A stretch of DNA of 64,000 nucleotides from the NCBI GenBank assembly GCA_031308135.1, contig JAHLJT010008756.1, positions 67,692,026 to 67,756,025 on the forward strand, given 5' to 3'. Each line of letters begins with the position of its first letter. The stretch's first letter is position 1. Position numbers and translations under genes: made by a program. The notes under the pieces are model-generated. The model ran no database searches. It was not told the origin of the DNA and was given only the letters and a program-made list of their open reading frames with translations. Below are positions 1 through 10,480 of this stretch, piece after piece. The DNA is from Acheta domesticus. Taxonomy: Eukaryota > Arthropoda > Insecta > Orthoptera > Gryllidae.

Positions 1-600
1 TATCAGTACCAATATATCGTGCCACCTTCACCGATATTGCATTTTCCTTCTCGAATTTGCAGATCGATCTGTGTACCATTCATATTGCGGAGACTGCGCT
101 TCCACTGGTATGATTACAGCTGGACTTCACACATTTACTGCTGCGGTAATAAATTTATACTTCTCATATTACTCTCTCGGTTGTTTTCGCCGCCACCTAA
201 GCTCTCAGTGGCTTGTTCATTGGTAACTTTTCTTACCCTACAACAAGCACTCCGACATCAATTTCTATCTCATTTTGTTAATATGATCCTAAATTGTACA
301 ATATTATTATTCATCCTGCTAATAGAGCATTTATAATTTTGTAGTCATGTAATTTAGATGCATATAATTCATATCCAGTTTATTTGTCATAGTTTATTGT
401 TCTGCAATTACTTTTTGTTTGGGTTATACATATTATAAGTTGTGAATTACTTCATGTTGTTGTACTGAATGGAGTGAAGTCAAAGTAATGATCTGATCTT
501 CAAATTGTAATTATGCAATATTAGGAGAAATGCAGTGTCTAAAAACTTCTAATAATACGATATTTTTAATTTTTTTGATTGATATACGTATTGTATTAGC
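1..600. other. AT-rich sequence, no gene recognised
   Basis: The stretch is AT-rich and has no recognisable gene, repeat or RNA. The only open frame (105 codons, positions 19-336) is hydrophobic and low in information, and resembles no family I know. Confidence 0.6.
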
Positions 601-639
601 AGGTTGGTTTTAATTCGCAGAATTGTCGGTATATTCCAT

Positions 640-1260
640 TATTTCTATCGGATTAATCGCCCACACCTTCCCACTCCCTCCGCTCAGTCCCCTCCGCAGA
701 CTCGCAGCCTCCGTCGCGTCCAAAGGTGTCAAGTACTTCAGCTTAAGCAATGCGGCACGGAGGGTAACAGCCCAACAGCAGGTGGGCACTGTGCACTGCA
801 GCCTTCGCGTCCGCGATACCCCTCTCTTGCGCCATCGTGAGAGTGCCGCCGCCGCCACCGCCGCCGCCAACGCCGCCGCCTCCGCCGCCACTTGGTGGAT
901 GGCCGCTTCTTTAATTTCTGGCACAATCTGACACTTTCGTTGTTCGCGTTGACCAAGGTCGACCAGGGAATTTTTTCGAGTGTGAGCAAAGCGCCCCCGC
1001 AAGTTTCGCCAGGTGTGTTCAGACCATCTCTGAGGAACGTTGGTGTGTGAGTGTGTGTGTGTGCGTGCACTTCTCTCGTGGGCTGTGACGTCAACGCGCG
1101 TTTGCCGGTAGCCGCGCCCGCCGACGTCTCCGCCCCCGCCCCCACCCTCGCCCCCACCCCGCCACTGGCGCGCCGGTACTGTAGCCGCTGCTACCTCTCT
1201 TGCTACTGCTACCGCCGTCACCGCCACTTTGCGATACTGCGTCACCATCTGCGTTGCATC
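640..1260. promoter_or_regulatory. GC/CpG-rich island 1, possible promoter or enhancer
   Basis: This is the first sharp GC-rich island. It contains a CCG/GCC triplet run at about 845-895, a TG-rich run at about 1041-1066 and a perfect palindromic CRE, TGACGTCA, at 1086-1093. Overlapping open frames on both strands are rich in Ala, Arg and Gly and look like products of the triplet run. The island could be a CpG-type promoter or a distal element. No exon, splice pattern or TATA box is evident, so the functional reading is inference. Confidence 0.4.
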
Positions 1261-1499
1261 CGGAGGTTTGATTCCAGAACCTTTATTGTCACTGTTGCAA
1301 CCGCCTATATCATTGCTGTCGTGTTTTTCTCTACTTCACCTTGCTACTGGTGTACTTACATATTGCCTACGTTGGGTATATCCGTGTCTTCACAGTCACC
1401 ATCGAGACTTCTTCAGGTCGGGTCGTCACCTCGTCAATTTTTGCTACTATTTGTAACTGCATTTTGTTTCCATCGACTCTAAAGATTCCATATTGCTGG

Positions 1500-2110
1500 T
1501 AACTTCAGCTCTCTGAATTTCCGTTTCATCTTGCACTAGACTTCATCTTTATTAATGCTTCAACGTCTACCATAATCTCCGCGTCGAACTTTACCAATAC
1601 CACTTCCTTATCCGTTTTATCAACCTCATTCATTTCTTCATTTCTTTGTTTTTTATTTTCCATTTGTTCTTTATCTGGATCCTTCACCCACTTTTCTTCC
1701 CATTGCGTCCTCTTCTTCACTTTCTTCTCCCATCCTTTTCTTCCTCCGTTATTATCTTTCCTTATTTTTCACTGTATTCATTTTCATTCTTTTATTACTT
1801 TTCTTCTCTTCTTTCTTCCCGTCCTTCTCTGCCAATTTCTCTTATTTTTAAAATTTTCTTCCTTCTCCTCTTCCCTTTCTCCCTCGTCCTGATGTCTCAC
1901 TTTCACCAGTTCAGTTCTCCGTCTAATTATCTCCCTCTTCCGTCTGTCTTTTTTCGTACATCCGTCTCCCCGTGGCCTTCGCCGCCGTCTCCATCTCTTT
2001 AGCGCCCACCTCCTCCTTCTCCTCCTCCACCGTCTTCCCTCCATCTCCTCCACCGAGCGCGCACTGTGCGGGCGTCTTTGCCTTCCTGTGAGTGGTCCTC
2101 CGCCTCTCCA
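1500..2110 (+). repeat. Pyrimidine-rich tract
   Basis: About 600 bp of C and T run on the plus strand with few purines (polyCTT/TTC-like, strongly decayed). It explains the hydrophobic or Arg/Glu-rich open frames on the two strands. No gene is visible. Confidence 0.7.
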
Positions 2111-2129
2111 TCCCGATGTCGAGAGGTTA

Positions 2130-3100
2130 GGATCATAAGCTTCGCTGTTTTTCTGGAAAGACGCTCCAGTCTGTACCCTCCTTACTCAATATGTGAAGCG
2201 GCGACCTTTAGCAAACATTCTGCTGGGTCTTGAGAACGCTTCTTTTTCGTAAAAAAGAAACCTGTACGAGTCGGCGGTTTATGAAGGTTGCGGTTGTGTA
2301 GGCGGTTCTGTGTAAGGTGGGTTCTCTCGTCCGGGTTACATCCAAAGGACGACGACGTCCAATGCACAGGCACCTGCAGGCGAATGAAAATTTCGTCTGC
2401 GAAACCATTAAGAGAATCCGAGAATGGTAATTTATAAATACATTTGTGTTGCAATATCAATTGTTTGAATTATGTTTAAGATTGAATTGAATACATGAAT
2501 AAATTCAAATGTTTTCGAAAGGATATCTGCTGTGTATATCGTATCGTGAGTACGAGCGGTCATTTTCATGCACTAACGTAATGTGTGAATATATTATTTC
2601 TGGATGATATGTCTAAATTCTATTACATGAAGGTAACAAATGTATTCTTACTCTATAACGAAGAAGAAAGATACCTTTACAACTGGTGTTGCTCTTTTTA
2701 AACTTTGTACATTGCCATTTACATTATACAACAAATTTGAAAGAAATCATCAATAATATGTTATACATTTTGTGAAAGAAATAACATGATCAAAATACAC
2801 TACAAACGTCTGCGGCGGCAACCACTCTGTGTTGAAAAGGTTGTGTCATGGCACGGATGGGATTATGCATTTATTTGAGGAAAGGAAGGCAATGGCAAAC
2901 CACATCCTATTGTATCATGAAAATTATTTTGTGTCAAAATTGCTCACAGACGTCTTCTGTACATTGCAAAAGAGAGAGTAATAGAATGGACAAGAAAGCA
3001 AATGAAAGGACAAGCATAACATAGAACATGGTACAAAAACAGTCGGATGCTGTCGTAAAACAAATCCATAAGGAATGAGATAAAGATGAGATTTGTCAGG
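2130..3100. other. AT-rich sequence with no recognised gene
   Basis: Mostly AT-rich and unremarkable. A short inverted repeat lies near 2240-2268. Around 2880-2910 a phrase (ggaaggcaatggcaaacc) resembles one often seen in insect transposon or SINE sequence, but this is too short to classify. Confidence 0.45.
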
Positions 3101-3104
3101 AAGT

Positions 3105-3250
3105 GTGGAGGACAAACTGCTCGGTTTGCCCTATTGAGATCGAAGTTCGATCCCCGTTCAATCCAAGTAGAATGTGGGGTGAAAAAATCGCGTTTCACTT
3201 GATTTTTCCCGTTGACCGTGTCTTGCATTCTACCTTTGATCCAACATCAT
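3105..3250 (+). repeat. Possible tRNA-derived SINE fragment
   Basis: A sequence close to the Pol III B box (gaagttcgatcccc) lies near 3142-3156, followed by non-tRNA sequence. The A box is not clear. It could be an old SINE or a chance match. Confidence 0.25.
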
Positions 3251-3324
3251 TTCTTCACCCACAAATCCCATCCCCGTCATCCCCATTCATCATCGTCATC
3301 ACCTCCTTCCAAAGACGGAAATAT

Positions 3325-3465
3325 CTGAAATGTTGACACGCGCAGACGTGAAGGGTACCGGAAAAGAAAGGAGAAAAAGAAAAAGACAATGAGAAATGGG
3401 GGAAAGGAGGAGGAAGTGAAAGGAGAGAAAGAATGTAGGAAGAGTAGGAGGATAGAAAAAGAAGA
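3325..3465 (+). repeat. Diverged direct repeat, copy 1 (partner at 4296-4440)
   Basis: The stretch starting gttgacacgc, followed by a purine-rich run with the words gacaatga and aggaggaggaag, recurs in the same order at 4296-4440, about 970 bp downstream. The order of unique words suggests an old duplicated segment or two copies of a dispersed repeat rather than shared GA-richness alone. Confidence 0.5.
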
Positions 3466-3600
3466 AGAAGAAGAGGAGGAAGAAGAGGAAGAAGTAGAAG
3501 GGGAAGAAGAAGAAGAGGAGGAAGAAGAAGAGGAGGAGGAAGAAGAAGAAGAAGAGGAGGAGGAAGAAGAGAAAGAATAAGATGAGGAAGAAGAAGAAAA
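3380..3600 (+). repeat. GAA/GAG purine-rich microsatellite
   Basis: An imperfect GAA/GAG array whose core lies at about 3455-3600. It produces a poly-Glu frame on the plus strand and poly-Ser/Leu/Phe frames on the minus strand, none of which looks like a gene. Purine mirror tracts of this type can form triplex DNA. Confidence 0.85.
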
Positions 3601-3639
3601 TGCGAATGATTCCATGGCATCTGTGGCAAACTTTGGAAG

Positions 3640-3900
3640 CTGGCAGCACGTAATGCTGGGGCGAATGGCGCCCGCGCAGGTGCGAATCGTGAGCGCGTGC
3701 CGCGCGAGCGTGCGGGGGCGGCGGTGGGCGCGTGAACTCGTTAGGGCGTTGGATCACGCAGCGACGCCGCCGCATCATCAGCCGCTCTCGTAAACGCGCG
3801 CCCGGCCTCGCTCGCCCATCACGACACAATGAAAGGAGGCATTATGCCGCCTGCCGGTTATTAGCTGTAATTCAGCTTAACAATGCGCCGCGCCTACTTT
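3640..3900. promoter_or_regulatory. GC-rich island 2, candidate cis-element
   Basis: A compact CpG-rich island follows the purine array and ends in more balanced sequence near 3835-3890 (words such as ggttattagctgtaattcag) that has the look of conserved noncoding DNA. No coding frame is convincing. It is followed at 3905-4000 by a CT-rich run. A regulatory role is inferred only from composition and motif content. Confidence 0.35.
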
Positions 3901-4295
3901 GCTCGCTTCGCTACGTCTTCTCACTGTCCCTCTCTCTTCTCTTTCTCTCCCTCCGTCTCTATCTCTCTCTGTCTTTCTCTTGTAGTTCTCTCTCTTTTTC
4001 GGATTACCAAGGTCTCCTATTGCAGAAAGTGTCGATGCAAGGGCGGTTACTTGGAGTTTTGTCAATGAAAGGGGGGGAGATACGTTTGGTGAATGAGATG
4101 CCCATTCATGAATAGTAATTCTCAATGCGAGCAAAATAATTTTCTGTTGAGTAACGAGCGAAATGTGTAAAATATACATTTTAAATGGAATCAAAATTAT
4201 TAATTTTTGCTTTATAATTTGAAATATCTGCGATTTGAATAATTTTTTGTCACTGATGTACAATCATGTTCTCTTTTCAAGAACAAAAACTACTG

Positions 4296-4440
4296 GGAAG
4301 TTGACACGCAAAGAGAAGAGTTCAGCAAAGGAAAGAGAAGGTGAAGTGAGGCGACAATGACAAATGGAAGAAAAGAGGAGAAGGAGGAGGAAGAGAATGA
4401 ATGTACGAGAAGAAGAGAAAGAGAAGAGAAGGGAAATAAT
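4296..4440 (+). repeat. Diverged direct repeat, copy 2
   Basis: Counterpart of the 3325-3465 segment, with gttgacacgc followed by a gacaatga word and a GA-rich tract in the same order. It ends in a purine-rich run. Confidence 0.5.
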
Positions 4441-4788
4441 AGTGAAGAAGGAAGAGTAACACTGGTAGCAAAATATGTTCCGGGAGACTCACAATACATG
4501 TTGCAAACTTCTAATGCGTGTAGAGGGGTAGAAAATATCATTCTGCCAATGATCACTTTAAACAAGTTTAATAGAATGGAGTTACACACGTGACACATCC
4601 CTTGATTTTTAGCCAATTCCTTATGCACAATTTTCGACAAATCACGTTCTGACATCGTCAAGGAAATTTAATGTACGAGGCGTGTTTTTAAAGTAAGTAC
4701 CGTTTTGGAAAAATCTTATGAAAATTTGTTTTTCAAAAGATTTTTTACATCAAAGAGCATTTCTTAAACTATTTTTACTTCATCAAGA

Positions 4789-5565
4789 CGGAGTAGAAAA
4801 AAGTTATGTAAAGCTGTGCAAAAAAACGGCGAATTTTTGGCAGAAAAACTTTTATTGCCGGGCCCTGGATTCTGAATAAATAGTTGATAAATTTAGAAAA
4901 AAAATACTCTAACACAAATCACGCCAGATATAATGTTTTGTGGGTCCTTGATAGAGAAAAATCGATTAACGTCTGTCCGTCTGCCCGTCCGTCCTTCTGC
5001 CCGTCCGTCCGTCTGCCCGTCCGTCCGTCTGCCCGTCCGTCCTTCTGCCCGTCCATCCTTCTGCCCGTCCGTCCTTCTGCCCGTCCGTCCTACTGCCCGT
5101 CCGTCCTTCTGCCCGTCCGTCCTTCTGCCCGTCCGTCCGTAAGTCCGTCCGTCCGTCTGTCTGTCCGTCCGTCCGTCCGTTCGTCCATTCGTCCGTCCGT
5201 TTTGCTTGCTGGCTGGCTGACTGTCCGTCCGTCTGTGAACGACGCTAAGGGCAAAACCAATTAGCCGATTTTCTCCAAAACTGATAATCCCCAATAGATC
5301 TGCTTGATGTCGCGGCCCCTTGAATTTGAAATCGACATTTTAATTTTGAGGGTTCCTTCACATGAACCCTTGAGACATTTTCCAAATTGTCAAAAAAGAT
5401 GGATTAACCGTTTTTGATTAAATTTTGATGTTCGGTAGTGTAAAGCACGTTTAATAGAATGGTGCAGGTGTCATGTTCGATGAAAACCCTAATTTTTCGA
5501 AGATTGCAAAAGTTCAAAATTTAGTTCGGTGTCTTCCTACAACTACAATTATGAAGATATAGATT
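4789..5565 (+). mobile_element. F1 repeat, copy A (plus), inserted in mariner
   Basis: F1 is the name used here for a dispersed family. Shared landmarks, in order, are: an opening region with aaacggcg and a cggcagaaaa-like word; ccgggccctg; a tggataaatt-like word; ctctaacac; ttttgtgggtccttgata; a CCGTCCGTCTG-type simple repeat; gtgaac.ac.ctag; and a later caactacaa..atgaagat segment. In this copy the simple repeat has expanded to about 260 bp. The copy ends where mariner transposase sequence resumes. I see no transposase inside it. Confidence 0.75.
4973..5240 (+). repeat. CCGT/CTGC minisatellite inside F1 copy A
   Basis: The array is built from 4-bp words (CCGT, CTGC, CCGT, CTTC) grouped into units of about 12 bp. 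It yields Arg-Pro-Ser repeats in every frame on one strand and Asp-Gly-Arg-Thr repeats on the other. These are not proteins. The other F1 copies have only a few units at the same position. Confidence 0.9.
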
Positions 5566-5589
5566 GCTTTCCATAGGTGATGAAAATAC

Positions 5590-5780
5590 AGTCGAGAAAG
5601 TACGTGTTGATTTAGTACCACTAGTTCAACGTAGGTTGTACATAGCGGGAAATAAAAATTCTATGCTTCGTCGTAGAAAGGAGCTGCCAGAGAAGACAGC
5701 CACTTTTGAACACCGTTTGTTTGTTTTTGCAAAAAACGGTGCAGCGATTTGTAAAAAAATCGTCATAAAACTTTCTTATT
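5590..5780 (-). pseudogene. Tc1/mariner transposase C-terminal fragment (minus)
   Basis: Read on the minus strand, about 5712-5666 encodes VQKWLSSLAAPFYDEA, which matches the conserved C-terminal block of mariner transposases (VQKWL.SLAA.FY.EG). It is followed by a decayed SRYVQPTLN-like stretch corresponding to the usual PRYDKCLN region. Frameshifts and a stop interrupt it. Only the C-terminal part is present and the catalytic DD(34)D residues are not seen. It belongs to the left half of the head-to-head remnant. Confidence 0.75.
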
Positions 5781-5974
5781 GTGAACCATCTGTTTTGAAG
5801 CAATTTTTCATTCACTTTTTCAACCTACCCATCATTGACAACAAAGGTCGCCCGCTCCGTCCTTCGTCATGAAAATTGGTTCGTCTCTCTCTGAATTGTC
5901 TAACCTACTTTTTCACCATTCCATCACTCATTACATTTTCTCAATACTTTCTCTGCAAGATAACGGAGAATATT

Positions 5975-6090
5975 AGCCAGCTTTACATTCTTTCCGTTCA
6001 TAAACGACGTTCAGAAGTGGCTGCCTTCACTGGCGGCATTTTTTTATGAAGATGGTTATAGAAAAGTTGGTTTTCCGCTATGAAAAAAAT
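5975..6090 (+). pseudogene. Tc1/mariner transposase C-terminal fragment (plus)
   Basis: The plus strand encodes INDVQKWLPSLAAFFYEDG followed by YRKVGFPL and a stop, the same C-terminal mariner block as at 5590-5780 but on the opposite strand. Further along, the codons before a second stop resemble the usual C-terminal V-E-K ending in another frame. It is a fragment of an otherwise missing transposase gene. Confidence 0.8.
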
Positions 6091-6219
6091 GAAAACCTTC
6101 ATAGAAAATAGTTTAAAAAATGGTCTTTAATGTAAAAATATTTTTGTTTTGAAAAACAAATTTGTATGAGTATTTTTCCAAAACGGTTCTAATTTTAAAA
6201 CATTTCGCATATCTTCCGA

Positions 6220-8020
6220 ATCCGTTGCCTAAAAATCGCGTGCAACTCTCATTGTATGCAAGTATATGATGAGGTTGGAAACCTTTTGGCTCTCTGAAAC
6301 GAATTACCTTTTTACTAGCTGTCTTTCATTCTCCATTCTTTCTTTCTTGTCTTCTCTTCTGTTTATGACTTGATTTCTTTCCTTATTTTTTGTTTTGATT
6401 CCTTCACTCTCATTATCCTATAGGGCACAATTGTAGTTTTCTAGGAACTGTCATAAAGCAATTTGAAAACTTTTATTACACCTAGGTAGGTGTGCTAATA
6501 TCTCTGAATGTAGACAAACTTAAATAATCACAAATACTGCAGCTCCGTCACTATGTTTTATCTGATATGGAGTGAAATATTTTGCAAAGAGTATTTTATC
6601 TAATTTGTTACCATATATTATGTTCCCTCTCATTTAACAAATGAGGCTAGTTTCAAAATAAAAAGGTGAAAACAACCCAGCAATGGTAAAATACTGAACA
6701 ATAATTTGATTTGAAGGTAAATATCTGCAGAAGATGATTTTTGATCTCCTTCCTCTTCTACGCAAGAACTTGTTTCCTCAATCTTATTAGGTAACTTATT
6801 CTAAATTGAGAGTGCAATATAATTTCACTACGTTCTTCAGCAATAATTTATACATATCCTCAACAGTATCGTCTTTCTTAGCTTGCGAACCGCGTGGTTG
6901 AACATCATGGGCCTTAACAATAAGAACGACCCTGTATCAGAATACTAAACGGAACGACCCAGACGCATCCACTTACGGAGAAACGCCCACTCGAGAACAC
7001 GGTTATTAGTCGCAATCCACCCTAACAATACCCAGCGGCCTTGGGTCTCTAGCGACCCCGTCGCGTCGCCTGCTCAAAGAGACTCCATGACGACACTCTG
7101 GGCGCCCAGCAGAACGAGGAGGAGGTGGACGTCTGATCGCGTTGAATCAAACTGCGATAGCGTCTTCAATGACTCGGCTCAAACGGCCAACGCTTACTAA
7201 GCAGAGAGGTCCCGGAGAAAGGGAGAAGGAAGGTTATACTGTAATTTGTAACGTTAGGCGTTGGTGGTGCTTGGCGTGGGTAAGAGGTATTCACGTGTCG
7301 AATATTTGACAGATCGTTTCTGGATTTCCTTTCTAACCGCTGGTACTCTTCGCTGGACGAGGTCGGAGACAGTAGTGGGACAAGGCTGTGTGAGGACCTC
7401 TTTACTATTTGTGGGAATGGCCTATTATGTTGCAAAGTAGGTAGGATGATATGGAAGGATCTCTTGATTTTAGGATTAACGTAATGCATTGTAAGCCAGG
7501 GTATTCAGTAAACCAGTCTTGTTTGGAGAAGAAGAGTACAAAAACATTTATAAATAACCATGAACTTCTATATACATTATTCAAGTATGAATTTATTTAT
7601 TCCTATTTAAATCCTATTTATCATCAAACATATCAAAACATCACATAAAACGTGTTTATTGCTATAAAGTTGTCTTACTGACTGAATGTTAATGTCCTTA
7701 TTTCCAATATTGCCAAAAATCAGATTGCCAGGAATATCCCAAATATTTTTTTAAACATTTTAGTCGCACTAAAAATATAGTAAAAGAACGCCAGTCTTAT
7801 TTTTTGAAAATGTTTTATACTCGAAATGTTTTAATAATTTTTCTTAAAAAATCAATAAATCTGCATTTCTCTTTCTTTATTATGGAGAAATGATAAAAGA
7901 AAACATTATGAAAACATTAGGAATTGGAACACATTATGAACATTGGAAAACATGAAAAATTGGAAATCTTCCTTCATCTTCATCCGACCCAGAGCTGAGG
8001 AGCTAGGGCGATATGCCATT
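6220..8020. other. AT-rich sequence with a GC-moderate patch at 6880-7200
   Basis: No gene is recognised. A more balanced patch at about 6880-7200 has several CpGs but no frame, repeat or RNA that I can name. The 107-codon minus-strand frame at 7166-7489 resembles nothing known. Confidence 0.5.
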
Positions 8021-8029
8021 CAACCGCTT

Positions 8030-8410
8030 TTATAATCAACCACCTCCATCACCAACCCCCATCTCCATCACCAACCACCACCACCTCCAACACCAACCAT
8101 AATCTCCACCACCTTACCCAGCGTCTCCACTACCTTTATCACCAAGTACATCTCCATCACAAACGACGCCTCCATCACCAAGTATCAACTCCACCAATCC
8201 ACCACCAACCTCCACCACTTCCATCACCAACCACAACCTCCAACACCAACCACCACCCCATCGCCAACCGTAATCCCCACCACCTCCAGCACCCTCCATC
8301 TCCGCCACCTCCCTCACCAATCATCAACACCAATCCACCAACTCCACCACCAACCTCCATCAACTTAATCGCCAACCACCACCTCCATCACCAACCAACA
8401 CCTCCGCTGC
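8030..8410 (+). repeat. CCA/CACCT-rich minisatellite (C-rich on plus strand)
   Basis: An imperfect array of caccaacca and cctccatcac words. The plus strand is almost free of G, while a matching G-rich array lies beyond the adjoining GC island at 8800-9230. The Gly-rich minus-strand frames are repeat products. Confidence 0.85.
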
Positions 8411-8800
8411 GAATCGCCTCTCCCTCGGCAGAGTCCAGCGTGCCCCACCGCCCGGGGCGTCGCCTGGGAATCCTCGGCTCGAGGGCCCGATCGACCGCAG
8501 CCCCGGGCGCTGCATCCGGCCGCGAAGGCGGGGCGCGGCGCGGCAAGACGAGAGGTCGTGGGGGGGGGGCGGGCGCTCGGTGTGTGCATGGGCGGCTGGT
8601 GGTGGTCCGCGGCGTCTCGCCGGCCTGTCGACCGGCCCGCGCCCGCGCCCGCCGCCGCCGCCGCCTCATAATGCGCTTTTAATGGTCGCCATCAATTTCG
8701 GGCCAGCGCCGCTCCGCACCGTGCAGGCCCCAACAGGTCGGCCGCATCGCGCTCGGCCGGCCGCCGCGTGCGACCCCTGGCGGGGTGGTGGGCGCCAGAA
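8410..8800. promoter_or_regulatory. GC-rich island 3, flanked by opposite-skew repeats
   Basis: A CpG-rich island with a GCC run near 8640-8665, followed by balanced sequence with homeodomain-like and GATA-free words (ataatgcgcttttaatgg, 8667-8685). Open frames on both strands are Arg/Ala/Gly-rich and unlike known proteins. C-rich DNA on the left and G-rich DNA on the right give an abrupt GC-skew switch across the island, a pattern seen at some promoters and replication origins. Confidence 0.45.
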
Positions 8801-9230
8801 ATGGTGATGCTGGTTGGCGGTGGAGGTAGGGGATGGGGATGGATGTGGTAGTTATATTGATGGTGGTTTTGGTGATGGATGAGGATAGATGTGGTGGGTG
8901 ATGAAGGTGATGGGTGAAGGTGGCGAGAAATGGTGATGCTGGTTGGCGGGGGAGGTAGGGGATGGGGATGATGTGGTTATATTGATGGTGGTTTTGGTGA
9001 TGGTTGAGGATAGATGTGGTGGGTGATGAAGGTGGTGGGTGATGGTGTTGGATGAGGGAGGTGGTTGGTGACGAAGGTGGTGGTGGTGGGTGATGAAGGT
9101 GGTGGATGGTGATGGAAGTGGAGGTTTGAGATGGAGGTGATGGTTATGGTGTCTGGGGATTGTTTTGTTGGTTGGTGATGCAACAGGTGAGATAATTTGG
9201 TGAAGGAGATTGGTGTTATTGCTAATAGCA
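8797..9230 (+). repeat. TGG/GAT-rich array with a ~130-bp tandem duplication
   Basis: Two near-identical units of about 130 bp (about 8797-8927 and 8928-9050) each begin agaaatggtgatgctggttg and run through ggtaggggatggggat and gataga.gtggtgggtgatg. A less regular G/T-rich array continues to about 9230. The His/Thr/Pro frame on the minus strand is a repeat product. Confidence 0.85.
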
Positions 9231-9239
9231 CTGACGCAT

Positions 9240-10140
9240 ACTAGTAAAATTGATAAAGATAGTGTTTATTGGTATTGGGGAAGATGATTATTGATGGAGA
9301 TAAATGTTGGTTGTTGTTTGGTTATTGAAAGGGGGATTGTGATTGTTACGATTATTAAAGAGGTAATTTATTGAAGTTGACAAATTTAGTAAACTTAAAC
9401 GGCTTCTTGAATAAAGTGCAGTAAATTAGTTTCATTATTGAAGGTGCGTGTATTGCAGCTGGAGAAGGCGAAGAAAATTGTGATGCTAGTCATTGTGGTC
9501 GACAAGTTGAATAAAATACCGCACCGGATGGTGTAATAGTTGTTGAATAATATAATAGTACTGGCAGTTATAATAGTAGAAATTACTGGTAGTGGTATTT
9601 CAATGTCTTCAGTTGTTATGGATACAATGGAAATAGCCGATTTTCGAATGCGGTGGAATGATGTTCGATTTGTTGTGATTGTGTGGTTTCTAGTAATCTT
9701 GAGTATTGTTTAGGAATAGAAAGTTAGAATGGTTGACATTACGTAATGTGGATAAGGTAGATTTTGGAGATCCTTAACCTAGGTTAAATAATTTATAATT
9801 ATTGATTATAACAATAGTATATATTTCTTCGTACAAAAGGTAATCTGAATGGTACCTTTAGAAAGGTCAATTCACTGACATCGAAGAATCAATAATACTT
9901 TCTTTATTTCCAGAAATCCAGCACATTATTTACTTTAAAACTCGTAGCAGATAAATTATATAAACTATAAGGAATATTTGGCACCAGAGAATCGCTTCAA
10001 TTTTTTAACGCACCCAATTAAATAATTAGTTGGAAGGGTACCTGATTTCAACGATATAATGAGATATCTTAAAAATTTATGGGTAAACCCGTTTAGCAAG
10101 TATTTTTAAGTGGTTGGCAAGCGACGCGAATTTTGCGATT
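9240..10140. other. AT-rich sequence, no gene recognised
   Basis: The G/T bias of the preceding array fades over the first few hundred bases, with decayed TAGT/GTGAT words near 9540-9600. After that the sequence is AT-rich with nothing recognisable. Confidence 0.55.
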
Positions 10141-10144
10141 TGAA

Positions 10145-10480
10145 TACTATTTTATCTTCGGGGCCGCGACTTCAGCCAGATGGATTGGGGAATATCAATT
10201 TTTTTAGAAAATAGGCTGAACGGTTGAGCCGCTAGTGTTGTTCGCACTCAAAACGAACAGACGGACGGACGGACGTTTTGCCGTCATTCGATTGTTCTTT
10301 ATCAATGACTCAAAAATCATTAATTCTGGCTACATCCCCGTGTTAGAGGATATTTTCTACATTTAGCAACTGAATTTATCCACTTTTTCGTTACCAGGGC
10401 ACAGCAATAAGAGTTTTTCTGTCGAAATGCGCCGTTTTTTTCGCGCAGCATTACATAACTTTCTCTCTACTCCATAGCGA
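10145..10480 (-). mobile_element. F1 repeat, copy B (minus)
   Basis: The reverse complement shows the F1 landmarks in order: gttatgtaatgctgcgcg, aaacggcgca, a ccctggtaacgaaaaagtgg word, tcctctaacacgg, a ttgata word, cgtccgtccgtctg and aacaacactagcgg. The shared sequence fades at about 10145. Only three or four simple-repeat units are present, in contrast to copy A. I see no coding capacity. Confidence 0.75.

Larger units (their letters stand above)
4673..6215. mobile_element. Head-to-head Tc1/mariner remnant interrupted by an F1 insertion
   Basis: The outer ends are long inverted repeats: about 4683-4785 matches the reverse complement of about 6100-6205, sharing the words ccgttttggaaaaat, aaatttgtttttcaaaa and ttaaactatttt. 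Just inside, two transposase C-terminal fragments face outwards, one on the minus strand (about 5590-5780) and one on the plus strand (about 5975-6090). The object is therefore two mariner 3' halves joined head to head. The left half is split near its stop codon by an F1 repeat (4789-5565). Most of the catalytic domain is missing, so the element cannot be active. Confidence 0.75.

Noticed and set aside
610..1248. 212-codon minus-strand frame
   Set aside because: Its length comes from CCG triplets and GC-rich DNA. Residues are Ala/Arg/Gly-rich and there is no motif.
4973..5240. CRISPR-like array
   Set aside because: The short identical units have no unique spacers. This is a simple minisatellite in a eukaryotic repeat.
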